A stretch of 64,000 bases of DNA from Prevotella sp. (GCA_017460515.1 JAFUAY010000010.1:62001-126000), one strand, 5' to 3'. Counted from the first letter of the stretch, positions 17,478 through 27,196 are shown. The notes: generated by a model not told the origin, from the sequence alone. Translations and numbers: made by a program.

Positions 17478-19544
17478 ATGAAGAAAACTTTTCTAAGTAT
17501 GCTGATGCTCTGTGCAACGACGGTTGCCAGTGCCCAAAACCCTTATCTTCCCCTTTGGGAACACCTGCCTGATGGCGAGCCCCGTGTATTCGAGGACCCT
17601 GATCAGCCAGGAAAACTGCGTGCGTATATCATTGGTTCGCACGATGTGACCTACACCGCTTATTGCGGACCAGACATCCGTATGTGGTCGGCACCCGTTG
17701 AGGATTTATCGCAATGGCGCGACGAGGGTCCCATCTTCTCATGGTTCGTCAACGGACAATGGGATACCATGTATGCACCTGACCTCGTAGAGACGGTTGA
17801 TAAGTCTACGGGCAAGAAGACTTATTGGCTCTATCCTCACAGTCGCGGATGGCGTCGTGTGGCTATGGTCTGCAAGGGCGATCGTCCTAATGGTCCGTTC
17901 ACACCTGTGAACCTTACTGCCGATGGCACACAGTGTCTGCCTGGTTCACTCATCGATTTCGACCCCTCTGTATTTATTGAGCCTGTCACGAACAAGAAAG
18001 ACAAGGACTTCGACAAGGGCTATCGTGCTTACGTTTTTTATGGTTTCCAGCACTCCACGGCCTGCGAGCTCGATCAAGACAAGATGTACTGTAAGCGTGA
18101 GGGAACGGAACTTATCGATCCTTTCATTCCTGCCAGCAGTCGTGATGGTAAGCTCCTGGATAAGGAGGGTAGCGAGTATAAGGCACTCTATAAGGGTCAG
18201 AACCCGCTCGACTTCAATTTCTTCGAGGCTTCGTCTATCCGTCAGGTAGGCAACAAATATGTGATGGTCTTCTCTGGCTACTCTGGCAAAGAGTACGGAC
18301 TTGGCAATACAAACTCTGCCCTGCGTTATGCCTTTGGTGATTCTCCCCTTGGCCCTTGGCGTTCAGGAGGCGTGTTGGTAGATTCACGTGGCGTAGTACT
18401 TAATGAGGACGGTTCAAAGCTTATCACAACAAATGCAGGTCATAACACTCATGGCTCGCTTCAGGAAATCAATGGTCAGTGGTATGTGTTCTATCATCGT
18501 CCGCCCCGTGGCTTCGGCAATGCACGTCAGGCAATGGTTGCTCCAGTGAAGATTGAGTGGGATAAGAAGCCCGTAGCTAAGGGTGGCGTTGTCCGTATTA
18601 CCGGCTACGACCCCTTCAACGAAGGTGTAAAGGGAAAAGGCAAGAACGAGTGGGTGGCAGCAGCTGCTGACGGCAATACCTATACGGGTGCTGAGGTGAC
18701 CAGTGAAGGCTTCCAGATTTTCGGTCTTCCACCTTATAATTATTATAGTGCAGGTATTGCCTGCTTCATGTATGGTCCTAACAGCAACAACTGGATGCAG
18801 GACAATCATGATGTATGGAGCAACTCCATGGACCTCGCTGGCATTCAGAACGGCGGTATCGTAGGCTTCAAATACTTCGGCTTTGGCGGTCTGGCTCAGG
18901 ATACCAAGGGCTGTAAGGCCTTCGAAGGCACTAAGAAGGGCGACAATACCCATCTCTATCTGAACCTGACCTACAGTGGTAAGGGTGCCTTTAAGATTCA
19001 TGTCAAGATGGATGATCCATGGAAGGGTAAGGACCTCGGTGTTATCTATGTCGGTGACAAGACTCCTACCGATCAGGCGGTTACGATTTCTCATTTAGTT
19101 CCTGATGTGGAAGGACTGACTGGCAAGCACGCTATCTACCTCGTCGTTGAGGGCCCAGAAGTGAAGCAACCCGAACAGCCCCAAGGTCGTCCGCAGTTTG
19201 GCCGTCGTCCACAGGAGCCTCAGCGTCCACAGGGACTTTTCGATCTCCATGGAATCGGCTTCAGCAAGACTAACAGTTATCCTGTTCCTATGGTACCTCA
19301 GGTTACCATCACAGTAGACGGACAGAAACTGAATATTCCTGAGCGTCCGATGATGTCGACCAACCAGAACGGGTATACCGAGTGCAATCACTATCAGCTT
19401 TACGGTCCAAGAAAGGCTGGCGCCAAGATTGAGGTTAAGCCCAATAATCCAAACGTGAAGTATGAGATTCTCACTGGCAAGGATTACCGTGCTACAGTGA
19501 AAGCTACTTATCAAGGCAAAACGAAAGTATTCTTGATAAATTAA
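17478..19544 (+). CDS. Secreted GH43 glycoside hydrolase with C-terminal beta-sandwich
   Basis: A 688-residue exported GH43 enzyme (signal peptide ending TVASAQ). The five-bladed propeller occupies about residues 20-375, with Asp in VFEDPDQPG, APDLVE, Asp in DFDPSVFIEP, acid Glu in FNFFEASSIR and the His in AGHNTHGSLQ. A second domain (about 390-570) is a carbohydrate-binding-type beta-sandwich, interrupted near residue 560 by a Pro/Gln/Arg-rich stretch (QPQGRPQFGRRPQEPQRPQ) before the last strands. It has its own promoter and is divergent from GH97. Likely an arabinofuranosidase or xylosidase on xylan; substrate is inferred from neighbours. Confidence 0.88.
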   Translation: MKKTFLSMLMLCATTVASAQNPYLPLWEHLPDGEPRVFEDPDQPGKLRAYIIGSHDVTYTAYCGPDIRMWSAPVEDLSQWRDEGPIFSWFVNGQWDTMYAPDLVETVDKSTGKKTYWLYPHSRGWRRVAMVCKGDRPNGPFTPVNLTADGTQCLPGSLIDFDPSVFIEPVTNKKDKDFDKGYRAYVFYGFQHSTACELDQDKMYCKREGTELIDPFIPASSRDGKLLDKEGSEYKALYKGQNPLDFNFFEASSIRQVGNKYVMVFSGYSGKEYGLGNTNSALRYAFGDSPLGPWRSGGVLVDSRGVVLNEDGSKLITTNAGHNTHGSLQEINGQWYVFYHRPPRGFGNARQAMVAPVKIEWDKKPVAKGGVVRITGYDPFNEGVKGKGKNEWVAAAADGNTYTGAEVTSEGFQIFGLPPYNYYSAGIACFMYGPNSNNWMQDNHDVWSNSMDLAGIQNGGIVGFKYFGFGGLAQDTKGCKAFEGTKKGDNTHLYLNLTYSGKGAFKIHVKMDDPWKGKDLGVIYVGDKTPTDQAVTISHLVPDVEGLTGKHAIYLVVEGPEVKQPEQPQGRPQFGRRPQEPQRPQGLFDLHGIGFSKTNSYPVPMVPQVTITVDGQKLNIPERPMMSTNQNGYTECNHYQLYGPRKAGAKIEVKPNNPNVKYEILTGKDYRATVKATYQGKTKVFLIN

Positions 19545-19546
19545 GC

Positions 19547-19584
19547 AAAACATTTGCATTTTCGCTCACTTAATCGTACCTTTG
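19547..19584 (+). promoter_or_regulatory. Upstream copy (P1) of a duplicated pyrH promoter
   Basis: A 38-bp block with TTTG at 19553-19556, a 20-bp spacer and TACCTTTG at 19577-19584. It is identical to the block at 19622-19659. It begins 3 bp after the stop of the GH43 gene. Confidence 0.75.
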
Positions 19585-19602
19585 AGCTCCGCTCGAAGGT
19601 AC
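19576..19602. repeat. Hairpin overlapping the P1 -7 box of pyrH
   Basis: GTACCTTTGAGC and GCTCGAAGGTAC form 12-bp arms with one mismatch around a 3-base loop. The left arm contains the P1 -7 box, so the right arm carries a near -7 box (TACCTTCG) pointing the other way. Confidence 0.75.
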
Positions 19603-19621
19603 TTTTGTTCGGAAAATCACA

Positions 19622-19659
19622 AAAACATTTGCATTTTCGCTCACTTAATCGTACCTTTG
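19622..19659 (+). promoter_or_regulatory. Downstream copy (P2) of the duplicated pyrH promoter
   Basis: Second exact 38-bp copy: TTTG at 19628-19631, 20-bp spacer, TACCTTTG at 19652-19659, followed by CAG. A start just downstream would give a leader of about 20 nt before the pyrH ATG at 19686. Confidence 0.8.
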
Positions 19660-19685
19660 CAGCAATATTATTATTCAACAAGATT

Positions 19686-20393
19686 ATGAGATTCAAGAGA
19701 ATTCTATTAAAGCTTTCGGGCGAAAGCCTGATGGGTAAGCAGGGGTTCGGAATAGACCCTGAGCGTCTGAGTGACTATGCTCAGCAGATTAAGGAAGTGA
19801 GTGGCATGGGCGTACAGATTGGTATCGTCATTGGCGGTGGAAACATCTTCCGCGGACTGAGCGGCAGTCAGAAAGGCTTCGACCGCGTAAAAGGCGACCA
19901 GATGGGTATGTGTGCTACCGTCATTAATTCACTGGCACTGAGTTCAGCTCTGGGAGCTATTGGTGTCAAGAACAAGGTTCTGACAGCCATCCGCATGGAG
20001 CCCATCGGCGAGTTCTACACGAAATGGAAGGCTATCGAAGCGATGGAAGCCGGCTATGTTTGCATTTTCTCTGCAGGAACAGGCTCACCTTACTTCACTA
20101 CCGATACAGGTTCTTCACTTCGTGGTATCGAGATTGAGGCTGATGTAATGCTGAAGGGCACTCGCGTGGACGGCATCTATACAGCCGACCCTGAAAAGGA
20201 TCCAACGGCTACGAAGTTTAATGATATCACCTATAAAGAAGTATTGGCACGCGGACTGAAAGTGATGGACCTAACGGCCATCTGCATGTGTCAGGACAAT
20301 AACCTGCCTATCTATGTGTTTAACATGGATATTGTCGGTAATCTGAAAAAGGTAATGGACGGCGAGGAAATAGGCACCTTAGTACACAACTAA
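19686..20393 (+). CDS. pyrH: UMP kinase
   Basis: A 235-residue bacterial UMP kinase (amino-acid kinase fold) phosphorylating UMP to UDP in pyrimidine synthesis. N-terminal KRILLKLSGESLMG is the ATP/phosphate-binding start, IVIGGGNIFRG the glycine-rich loop, and YTADPEKDPTATKF the conserved C-terminal segment. I chose ATG 19686 because earlier in-frame codons run through the duplicated promoter. Two tandem promoters precede it. It converges with the DUF4834 gene with one base between stop codons. Confidence 0.97.
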   Translation: MRFKRILLKLSGESLMGKQGFGIDPERLSDYAQQIKEVSGMGVQIGIVIGGGNIFRGLSGSQKGFDRVKGDQMGMCATVINSLALSSALGAIGVKNKVLTAIRMEPIGEFYTKWKAIEAMEAGYVCIFSAGTGSPYFTTDTGSSLRGIEIEADVMLKGTRVDGIYTADPEKDPTATKFNDITYKEVLARGLKVMDLTAICMCQDNNLPIYVFNMDIVGNLKKVMDGEEIGTLVHN

Positions 20394-20394
20394 G

Positions 20395-20778
20395 CTATTC
20401 TTCAGTAAACTCAACGTATTCGCCTTCGTTATCCTCGAAGATTTTCTTACGGTCACCCATCAGTCGCTCATCAATGACGGTTACACCTTCAGACGTTGTC
20501 GACTGGCGGGTGGCTTTTTGTTGCTGCTGGGCTGTTGGTCCGGCATGTCCCTTTTTCGACGAACCCGTACCTTTGAAATAGTCATTATCAAACTGAGGAC
20601 CCTTGCCATCTCCACGGTAACGCTTGTCTGCCATACGCTTAAAGGTCTCCTCGTCATAATCGCCTGTCAGATGCTGACGAAAACGAATGATACCCTTTCG
20701 AACGTAGAAGAGCGCGATAAGCACTATAACTGCAAAAAATGCAATGAGGAAGAAAATGACAGCTCCAAAGATTTTCAT
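20395..20778 (-). CDS. DUF4834-type small membrane protein
   Basis: A 127-residue protein with one N-terminal membrane helix (about residues 5-27, GAVIFFLIAFFAVIVLIALF) and a hydrophilic, Gln/Gly-rich middle, ending in an acidic tail (EDNEGEYVEFTEE). It resembles Bacteroidota DUF4834 proteins, which have no known function. It is the third gene after psd and pssA, 42 bp downstream of pssA, so it may serve the membrane or cell envelope; that is only positional evidence. Confidence 0.7.
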   Translation of the reverse strand: MKIFGAVIFFLIAFFAVIVLIALFYVRKGIIRFRQHLTGDYDEETFKRMADKRYRGDGKGPQFDNDYFKGTGSSKKGHAGPTAQQQQKATRQSTTSEGVTVIDERLMGDRKKIFEDNEGEYVEFTEE

Positions 20779-20820
20779 AGGATTTTCAGTTATTAAAGAA
20801 TGAAGCAGCTGTACCCGGCA

Positions 20821-21519
20821 TCAACCATTCTTACGGGTCAACACCGAAAGAACCACATACCATGCTATGACAGCAGCAATACCAATGACGCTCTTCCACA
20901 ACAGCAAGGGACAGGCTATCATGACAGCCGATGTTAGCAAGAATAAGTATTTTATCTCATTACCCTTCCATCCCCAATGTTTGAATTTAAGGGCAAAGAG
21001 GGGCAGTTCTGCCACCAACAGATAGCTGCTGATGAACACCATCACAAAGACAATCCACTCCATGTAGGGTATGGAGCCTTCCCATTCACCTGTTCCGACA
21101 ATCAGCGCCCCCCAGAACAAAGCGTTGGCAGGCGTAGGCAAGCCAATGAACGAACTTGTCTGACGCTCGTCCAAATTGAACTTAGCCAAACGAAGTGCAG
21201 AAAAAGCTGCCATGATGAATGCTACAAACGGAAACAGCAGATTATGCTGATGAACACCTGAGAGGAATGAGAACACAATACATGAAGGAGCCACACCGAA
21301 AGTGACCACGTCGGCCAGGGAATCCAGTTCCTTACCGATGGGAGAACTTACCCCCAACAGACGAGCGCTCATACCATCAAAGAAATCGAACACAGCTCCG
21401 ATGATTATCCATATCAGCGCCATCAACGACATGCCCTCAAGGGCAAAAATAATTGCAATACAACCTGAAATGAGATTGCAGCAAGTAATGGTATTGGGGA
21501 TATGCTTCTTCATATTCAA
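20821..21519 (-). CDS. pssA: CDP-diacylglycerol-serine O-phosphatidyltransferase
   Basis: A 232-residue inner-membrane enzyme making phosphatidylserine from CDP-diacylglycerol and serine. The CDP-alcohol phosphotransferase motif (D-G-x2-A-R-x8-G-x3-D-x3-D) is visible starting at FDGMSARLLG and continuing GKELDSLAD, about residues 45-70. About seven hydrophobic helices follow. It lies 34 bp downstream of psd, the next enzyme of the pathway, a common Bacteroidota arrangement. The start ATG at 21519 has a second in-frame ATG two codons on. Confidence 0.95.
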   Translation of the reverse strand: MNMKKHIPNTITCCNLISGCIAIIFALEGMSLMALIWIIIGAVFDFFDGMSARLLGVSSPIGKELDSLADVVTFGVAPSCIVFSFLSGVHQHNLLFPFVAFIMAAFSALRLAKFNLDERQTSSFIGLPTPANALFWGALIVGTGEWEGSIPYMEWIVFVMVFISSYLLVAELPLFALKFKHWGWKGNEIKYLFLLTSAVMIACPLLLWKSVIGIAAVIAWYVVLSVLTRKNG

Positions 21520-21553
21520 AGCAGAAGTAATTCTAAACTATTTACTTTCACTA

Positions 21554-22243
21554 TTACCTGAGCTTTGCTATCACGGTCTGGTCTCCTGTTGTGGGCTGAC
21601 CCATCTTCACCTCAGCAGTCGATCCTAAAGGCAGGAACACATCAACACGAGAGCCCAGTTTGATAAAGCCCAGATGCTCATCAATATAGCAGTCTTCCTG
21701 ATCCTTTGCATAGGTCACAATACGACGAGCCATAGCACCAGCTATCTGACGCACAAGCACTTCCTGACCATCAGGAGTCTCAATCATAATGTCAGCGTGC
21801 TCATTTTCCTCACTTGCCTTGGGCAGCCATGCCTTGTGATAGTTGCCATTAAAATGCTTTACGAACTTCACTTTTCCATCTACAGGGAACCAGTTGGCAT
21901 GAACATTCAGCGGACTCATGAAGATACTGATCATAAGACGCTTGTCATGGAAATACACGTTCTCATCAGCCTCTTCCACAACAACGATTCTACCATCGGC
22001 AGGAGCTACCACTATTTTCTCCGTGTCACTGGGGAAAAAGCGGATTGGACAACGATAGAAATTCAGCATCAACATCCATGCGATGCCAAAGACAGTGATG
22101 AAAAGGATGAAGGGTATTGGTGTATCAAAAGAACGCCAAAGTATGACTCCGACGGCAATGATTGCAAATAGAGTGTAGAACAATTCCTCCGTGCCCTCAC
22201 GGTGAATTCTTATTTTTTTTAGTTTCTTGATTCTTTCTCCCAT
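21554..22243 (-). CDS. psd: Phosphatidylserine decarboxylase (short, archaeal-like type)
   Basis: A 229-residue pyruvoyl enzyme converting phosphatidylserine to phosphatidylethanolamine. Two membrane helices at about residues 25-65 anchor it; the self-cleavage motif LGST lies in [14 protein letters not shown] near the C-terminus, with catalytic-region sequences such as [12 protein letters not shown] and [13 protein letters not shown] chose ATG 22243 (MGERIKK) because an earlier in-frame ATG at 22291 would lie upstream of the -7 box at 22276-22269. First gene of psd-pssA-DUF4834. Confidence 0.95.
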   Translation of the reverse strand: MGERIKKLKKIRIHREGTEELFYTLFAIIAVGVILWRSFDTPIPFILFITVFGIAWMLMLNFYRCPIRFFPSDTEKIVVAPADGRIVVVEEADENVYFHDKRLMISIFMSPLNVHANWFPVDGKVKFVKHFNGNYHKAWLPKASEENEHADIMIETPDGQEVLVRQIAGAMARRIVTYAKDQEDCYIDEHLGFIKLGSRVDVFLPLGSTAEVKMGQPTTGDQTVIAKLR

Positions 22244-22268
22244 GGTAGCATTAGTTCGAAATTGATTG

Positions 22269-22276
22269 CAAAGGTA
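22269..22276 (-). promoter_or_regulatory. -7 promoter element of the psd-pssA operon
   Basis: TACCTTTG followed by GCAATC on the minus strand, 25 bp before the chosen psd ATG. Its position excludes the longer psd reading frame start at 22291. Confidence 0.65.
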
Positions 22277-22339
22277 GTGTTTTTTTGTCAAATAGCAAAT
22301 TTTTTACACATTTCTTTATAAAAATACGGGGAAAAGAGG

Positions 22340-22347
22340 TAAATTTG
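22340..22347 (+). promoter_or_regulatory. -7 promoter element of the Dabb gene (and perhaps dnaE)
   Basis: TAAATTTG followed by CAG, 31 bp before the ATG at 22379. No separate promoter is evident in the 51 bp before dnaE. Confidence 0.6.
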
Positions 22348-22378
22348 CAGACAAATTTCATCAAAAGACAAGAAAATT

Positions 22379-22684
22379 ATGGTTAAGCACATTATTCTTT
22401 GGACATTGAAGCCAGAACTGACAGAAGAAGAGAAGAAGATCGTAAAAGAAGGAATTAAGGCCGGATTGGAAGGATTGAAAGGCAAAGTTCCGGGACTGCT
22501 GGATATCAAAGTACATATTGATGGACGCCTCAGTTCATCTAATGCTGACGTAATGCTTGATTCCACTTTGGAATCGCCCGAAGCATTGAAGGGTTATGCA
22601 CAGCATCCCGAACATTTGGCAGTTGCCAATGGAAAAGTGCGTCCTTATACGGTGACACGCAGTTGTCTGGATTTCGAAATCTAA
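22379..22684 (+). CDS. Dabb-family (stress-responsive A/B barrel) protein
   Basis: A 101-residue single-domain protein of the dimeric alpha/beta-barrel (Dabb) family. It opens MVKHIILWTLKPE, the family start with the conserved His, and ends with VANGKVRPYTVTRSCLDFE. Such proteins are small and often dimeric; no substrate is established for this type. It lies 51 bp upstream of dnaE on the same strand and probably shares its transcript. Confidence 0.85.
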   Translation: MVKHIILWTLKPELTEEEKKIVKEGIKAGLEGLKGKVPGLLDIKVHIDGRLSSSNADVMLDSTLESPEALKGYAQHPEHLAVANGKVRPYTVTRSCLDFEI

Positions 22685-22735
22685 ACCTATCCCCCTACCC
22701 CCTATTCATCACGTTTCGCTCGATTATAAGTTAGA

Positions 22736-25700
22736 ATGGAAGACTTCATACATCTACACGTACATACCTATTATTCTATATTAGACGGACAGTCGAAAAT
22801 CAAGAATCTGGTTGAGAAAGCTATCGGCGACGGCATGCGCGGCTTGGCTATCACCGACCACGGTGACATGTTCGGCATCAAAGAGTTTCATGACATCGTG
22901 ATGGGTGTCAACAAAGGACGCAAGAAAGATGGGCTGGAGCCATTCAAACCAATCTTTGGCTGTGAGATGTATGTGGCCAAGCATGGACCCAAAGAGCAGA
23001 AGAACGGCAAAAAAGACCAGAGCGGCTACCACCTCATCGTGCTGGCCAAGAACTACAAGGGATATAAAAACCTCATCAAACTCGTCTCCAACTCATGGGT
23101 AGACGGTTACTACATGCGCCCTCGTACCGACCGAGCCGACTTGGAGAAATATCACGAGGGACTGATTATCTGTTCCGCTTGTCTGGCAGGCGAGGTTCCC
23201 CGTAAGATTGCTGCCGGTGATATGGCTGGTGCACGTGAGGCTATCGAGTGGTATCACAACATCTGGGGCGACGATTATTACCTGGAGCTGATGCGCCATG
23301 AGGTTAAAGACCCTACCATACGCGCCAACCGAGAGACCTTTAAGGAGCAGGAACCTGTCAATCAGGAAATCATCAAACTTGCTCGAGAATATGGCATCAA
23401 ACTGATCTGTACGAACGACGTACATTTTGTCGACCAAGAGAATGCAGAAGCCCATGACCACCTATTGTGCCTCTCTACAGGTAAGGATCTGGATGACCCC
23501 ACCCGTATGCTCTATACCAAACAGGAATGGTTCAAGACAAAAGCAGAGATGAACGAGATTTTCAGCGATGTTCCCGAAGCTTTAAGCAACACGCTGGATA
23601 TATTGGACAAAGTAGAGATTTATTCGCTCGACCACGACCCCATCATGCCTTTCTTCCCTATTCCCGAATCATTTGGAACAGAGGAAGAGTGGCGTCAGAA
23701 ATTCACTGAAGAAGATCTCTATCAGGAGTTCACCTGCGACGAGAATGGTCAGAACCAGCTTCCCCCCGAAGAGGGCGAGAAGAAGATTAAGAAGTTGGGC
23801 GGCTATGATAAAATTTATCGTATCAAGTTTGAGGCCGACTATCTGGCAAAGTTAGCGTATGAAGGAGCACACAGGCTATACGGGAAATCTGAAGACTCTG
23901 CCCTTCCCCAAGAGGTCGATGACCGTATTCGCTTCGAACTTCACATCATGAAGACGATGGGCTTCCCCGGCTACTTCCTCATCGTACAAGACTTCATCAA
24001 CTCTGCCCGCGATGAACTTGATGTATGGGTGGGGCCTGGTCGTGGATCTGCTGCCGGCAGCGTGGTTGCCTACTGTCTGGGCATCACGAAGATTGACCCG
24101 TTAAAGTATGACCTACTGTTCGAGCGTTTCCTGAATCCAGACCGTATCTCCCTGCCAGATATTGATACCGACTTCGATGATGACGGACGTGGAAAGGTAT
24201 TGAAATGGGTAGAAGACAAATATGGTCACGAGAACTGTGCCCATATCATCACCTACGCATCCATGGCCACGAAGAACAGTATCAAGGACGTAGCACGAGT
24301 AGAGAAACTGCCCCTTACTGTTTCGAACGCATTGTGTAAAGCCATTCCTGACCGTCTTCCCGATGTTGACGGAAAGACGCCCAAGATGAATCTGACGAAT
24401 GCCATCAAAGCTGTGCCTGAGCTACGGGAGGCTGAAGCCTCAGCAGATCCTGTATTGGCAAACACCATCAAATATGCCAAGATGCTTGAGGGAACGGTTC
24501 GCGGTACGGGCATCCACGCTTGTGGCTTTATCATTTGTCGTGACCCTATCTCTGACTGGGTTCCTGTCAGTACTGCCGACGATCCTGATTTCAAGGATAC
24601 GAAGACCAACTGTACACAGTACGACGGACACGTTATTGAGTCTACAGGTCTCATCAAGATGGACTTCCTCGGTCTGAAGACGCTGTCGGAGTTGAAAGAG
24701 GCCTGTGCCAACGTCAAGATAACCCGCGGCATTGACGTCGACCTGGACCATATACCCATTGATGACCCCAAGACCTATGAACTGTATCAGCAGGGACGCA
24801 CTATAGGCACCTTCCAGTTTGAGTCGGCAGGTATGCAGAAGTACCTACGCGAGCTGAAGCCTACCGTGTTCGAGGACCTTATCGCTATGAACGCGCTCTA
24901 CCGTCCAGGTCCTATGGACTATATCCCTTCGTTCATTGCCCGTAAGAACGGTAAGGAGGCTATCACCTATCCGATTCCCTGTATGGAGAAATACCTGAAA
25001 GACACGTATGGTGTTACGGTCTATCAGGAACAGGTGATGTTGCTGTCACGTCAGTTGGCCGACTTCACCCGAGGCGAGAGTGACGCCCTGCGTAAGGCCA
25101 TGGGTAAGAAGAAGATTGACATTGTCAACGCCATGAAGCCCAAGTTCATTGAAGGCGGCAAGAAGAATGGCCATGATCCCAAGATATTAGAGAAGATCTG
25201 GACCGACTGGGAGAAGTTTGCTTCCTACGCGTTCAACAAGTCGCATGCTGCCTGCTATTCCTGGGTGGCCTACCAGACAGCCTACATGAAAGCCAACTAT
25301 CCGGCTGAGTTTATGGCTGCTATCATGACTCGCCGTCGCGACCAGATCACGGAAATCACGAAACTGATGGACGAGTGCAAGCAAATGGGTATCGCCACGC
25401 TGGGTCCCGATGTCAACGAGTCGTACCTGAAGTTCGGCGTGAACCATAAGGGTGAGATACGTTTCGGACTGGCAGCCATCAAGGGTATGGGCGACAGCGT
25501 TGCAGAGGCCATCATCAAGGAACGAGACGAAAACGGTCCCTTCACCAGCATCTTCAATTTTGCTGAGCGCGTCAGCTTCAATGTGAACCGCAAGGCTTAC
25601 GAATCGCTGGCATTAAGTGGAGGATTCGACTCGTTCGGCATCCGTCGTGAGGTCTTCTTTGCCGAAGACTCCAAGGGAGTATCCTTCCTTGACACGCTGG

Positions 25701-26470
25701 TACGTTATGGTCAGAATTATGCACAAGCCAAGGCCGAGGCCCAGAACTCCCTGTTTGGCGGGTTCGACAGCATTGAGATTGCCACACCAGCCATTCCCAA
25801 GACCGACGAGCGATGGAGTGATATCGAACGTCTCAACAAAGAGCGTGACCTCGTAGGCATTTATCTTTCTGCCCATCCATTGGATGAGTATAAGATTGTG
25901 CTCGACAACCTTTGCAATGCCCGCTGCTCAGAATTAGCAGACCGATGCGCGGCCTTATACGACCGGGAGGACATCACTTTGGGCGGTATCGTCACAGGTA
26001 TTCAGTCACGTTTCGGCAAGAACAACAAACCCTGGGGAATTATTACTCTTGAAGATTTCGAAGGCTCAGGCGAGTTGGTCCTTTTTGGTGATGACTGGCT
26101 CAACCTGAATGGAAAATTCATTGAAGGCGCCGCCGTCTATATCACAGGCAAGATGGCCTCTCGTTTCCAGAACAGCAACCAGAAGGAACTGAAGATTGGT
26201 AATGTAGAACTATTGCAGTCTATCAAGGAGAAATCCATCGACCGTATCACTATCTCGCTGAATACCGATGAGTTGAACGACCAAGTGGTGGCTGAGCTGA
26301 ATGAACTGATCTGCGAGCATCCCGGAAAGACGAAGCTCTTCTTCCAGTTGCGCGACTCAATGGGTAAGAATCACGTGCTGCTGAGGTCGCAGAAACACAG
26401 TGTCGACGTGCGCCATACACTCATTGACTACATCGAACGGACGGAGGCGCTCGACTATAAGATTAATTAG
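22736..26470 (+). CDS. dnaE: DNA polymerase III alpha subunit
   Basis: The 1244-residue replicative polymerase. The PHP domain opens IHLHVHTYYSILDG (about residues 5-290). The polymerase palm carries the catalytic acids in LPDIDTDFDDDGR (about residue 473 onward), following GPGRGSAAGSVVAYCLGI. Fingers and the tandem helix-hairpin-helix follow (FASYAFNKSHAACYSWVAYQ region), and an OB fold lies near residues 1080-1170 (LGGIVTGIQSRFG). Length and order match the DnaE1 type. No frameshift is seen. Confidence 0.98.
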   Translation: MEDFIHLHVHTYYSILDGQSKIKNLVEKAIGDGMRGLAITDHGDMFGIKEFHDIVMGVNKGRKKDGLEPFKPIFGCEMYVAKHGPKEQKNGKKDQSGYHLIVLAKNYKGYKNLIKLVSNSWVDGYYMRPRTDRADLEKYHEGLIICSACLAGEVPRKIAAGDMAGAREAIEWYHNIWGDDYYLELMRHEVKDPTIRANRETFKEQEPVNQEIIKLAREYGIKLICTNDVHFVDQENAEAHDHLLCLSTGKDLDDPTRMLYTKQEWFKTKAEMNEIFSDVPEALSNTLDILDKVEIYSLDHDPIMPFFPIPESFGTEEEWRQKFTEEDLYQEFTCDENGQNQLPPEEGEKKIKKLGGYDKIYRIKFEADYLAKLAYEGAHRLYGKSEDSALPQEVDDRIRFELHIMKTMGFPGYFLIVQDFINSARDELDVWVGPGRGSAAGSVVAYCLGITKIDPLKYDLLFERFLNPDRISLPDIDTDFDDDGRGKVLKWVEDKYGHENCAHIITYASMATKNSIKDVARVEKLPLTVSNALCKAIPDRLPDVDGKTPKMNLTNAIKAVPELREAEASADPVLANTIKYAKMLEGTVRGTGIHACGFIICRDPISDWVPVSTADDPDFKDTKTNCTQYDGHVIESTGLIKMDFLGLKTLSELKEACANVKITRGIDVDLDHIPIDDPKTYELYQQGRTIGTFQFESAGMQKYLRELKPTVFEDLIAMNALYRPGPMDYIPSFIARKNGKEAITYPIPCMEKYLKDTYGVTVYQEQVMLLSRQLADFTRGESDALRKAMGKKKIDIVNAMKPKFIEGGKKNGHDPKILEKIWTDWEKFASYAFNKSHAACYSWVAYQTAYMKANYPAEFMAAIMTRRRDQITEITKLMDECKQMGIATLGPDVNESYLKFGVNHKGEIRFGLAAIKGMGDSVAEAIIKERDENGPFTSIFNFAERVSFNVNRKAYESLALSGGFDSFGIRREVFFAEDSKGVSFLDTLVRYGQNYAQAKAEAQNSLFGGFDSIEIATPAIPKTDERWSDIERLNKERDLVGIYLSAHPLDEYKIVLDNLCNARCSELADRCAALYDREDITLGGIVTGIQSRFGKNNKPWGIITLEDFEGSGELVLFGDDWLNLNGKFIEGAAVYITGKMASRFQNSNQKELKIGNVELLQSIKEKSIDRITISLNTDELNDQVVAELNELICEHPGKTKLFFQLRDSMGKNHVLLRSQKHSVDVRHTLIDYIERTEALDYKIN

Positions 26471-26518
26471 TTTTCGTTAATCTTCTGTAAATGCCTTCGC
26501 CATCTGGATATTTATTTA

Positions 26519-26526
26519 TACATTTG
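26519..26526 (+). promoter_or_regulatory. -7 promoter element of trxA
   Basis: TACATTTG followed by CAA, 31 bp before the trxA ATG at 26558, in the gap after dnaE. Confidence 0.6.
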
Positions 26527-26557
26527 CAAAACGTTTAATCAAAAATTATTCATAACA

Positions 26558-26872
26558 ATGGAAGTACAAATAACAAACGAGAACTTTGCGAGTCTGAAGG
26601 ACGGCAACCTGCCGTTGGTAGTTGATTTTTGGGCAACATGGTGCGGTCCTTGCCGCATGGTGGCTCCCATCATCTCTGAGCTGGCAGAGAAGTACGACGG
26701 CAAGATTGTCGTTGGTAAGTGTGATGTAGAGGAGTGTGATGACCTGGCTGCCGATTATGGCATCCGTAACATCCCCACCATTCTGTTCTTCAAGAACGGT
26801 GAGGTCGTCGACAAGCTGGTAGGCGCTGTCTCTAAAGCGAAGTTTGAAGAGAAGTTTGACTCATTGCTCTAA
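26558..26872 (+). CDS. trxA: Thioredoxin
   Basis: A 104-residue cytoplasmic thioredoxin with the redox motif WCGPC (FWATWCGPCRM) at about residues 28-36 and the cis-Pro region IRNIPTILFFKNGE. Standard length. It has its own promoter and is followed after only 3 bp by a small acidic protein, so the two are coupled. Confidence 0.97.
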   Translation: MEVQITNENFASLKDGNLPLVVDFWATWCGPCRMVAPIISELAEKYDGKIVVGKCDVEECDDLAADYGIRNIPTILFFKNGEVVDKLVGAVSKAKFEEKFDSLL

Positions 26873-26875
26873 GCT

Positions 26876-27196
26876 ATGGCAACACTTGATGAAGAACTGC
26901 TGATGGACGAGGCCGAGTCTCGCCGTGAGATTGCTTTCATCCGAGAGCAACTGCCCAACGATCTGAAAGAGAAATACTCCGACGACGAACTGCTCTTTAT
27001 CATTGATGCCATCGGAACCTATTTCTATACCAGTGGCATCTTGGAAAGCAATGACGACGAAGTAGACGTAGACATGGAGGTTGTTGCCGACTTTGTTTGC
27101 AATGAAGCGAAAGAGGAAGGCGAAGGGCCTTTTGATCCACAGGAAGTATTCTTCGTCATTCAGGCCGACCTTGATTTCCAAGAGCAAAGCGTTTAA
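26876..27196 (+). CDS. Small acidic conserved protein downstream of trxA
   Basis: A 106-residue, strongly acidic, soluble protein without signal peptide or membrane segment. Notable stretches are DEAESRREIAFIREQLP and DDEVDVDMEVVADFV. I recognise no domain with a known role. Tight coupling to trxA (3-bp gap) suggests co-expression, perhaps a redox-related partner, but no Cys pair is present (a single Cys near residue 83) so a direct thiol role is not supported. Confidence 0.75.
   Translation: MATLDEELLMDEAESRREIAFIREQLPNDLKEKYSDDELLFIIDAIGTYFYTSGILESNDDEVDVDMEVVADFVCNEAKEEGEGPFDPQEVFFVIQADLDFQEQSV

Noticed and set aside
19554-19685. Extended N-terminus of PyrH
   Set aside because: The upstream in-frame codons run through both copies of the duplicated promoter; the conserved PyrH start is at 19686.
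22244-22291. Longer start for Psd
   Set aside because: It lies upstream of the -7 box at 22276-22269, so it would not be on the transcript.
20900-22300. Mobile element near the lipid genes
   Set aside because: No transposase, terminal repeats or composition change; genes are intact and standard.
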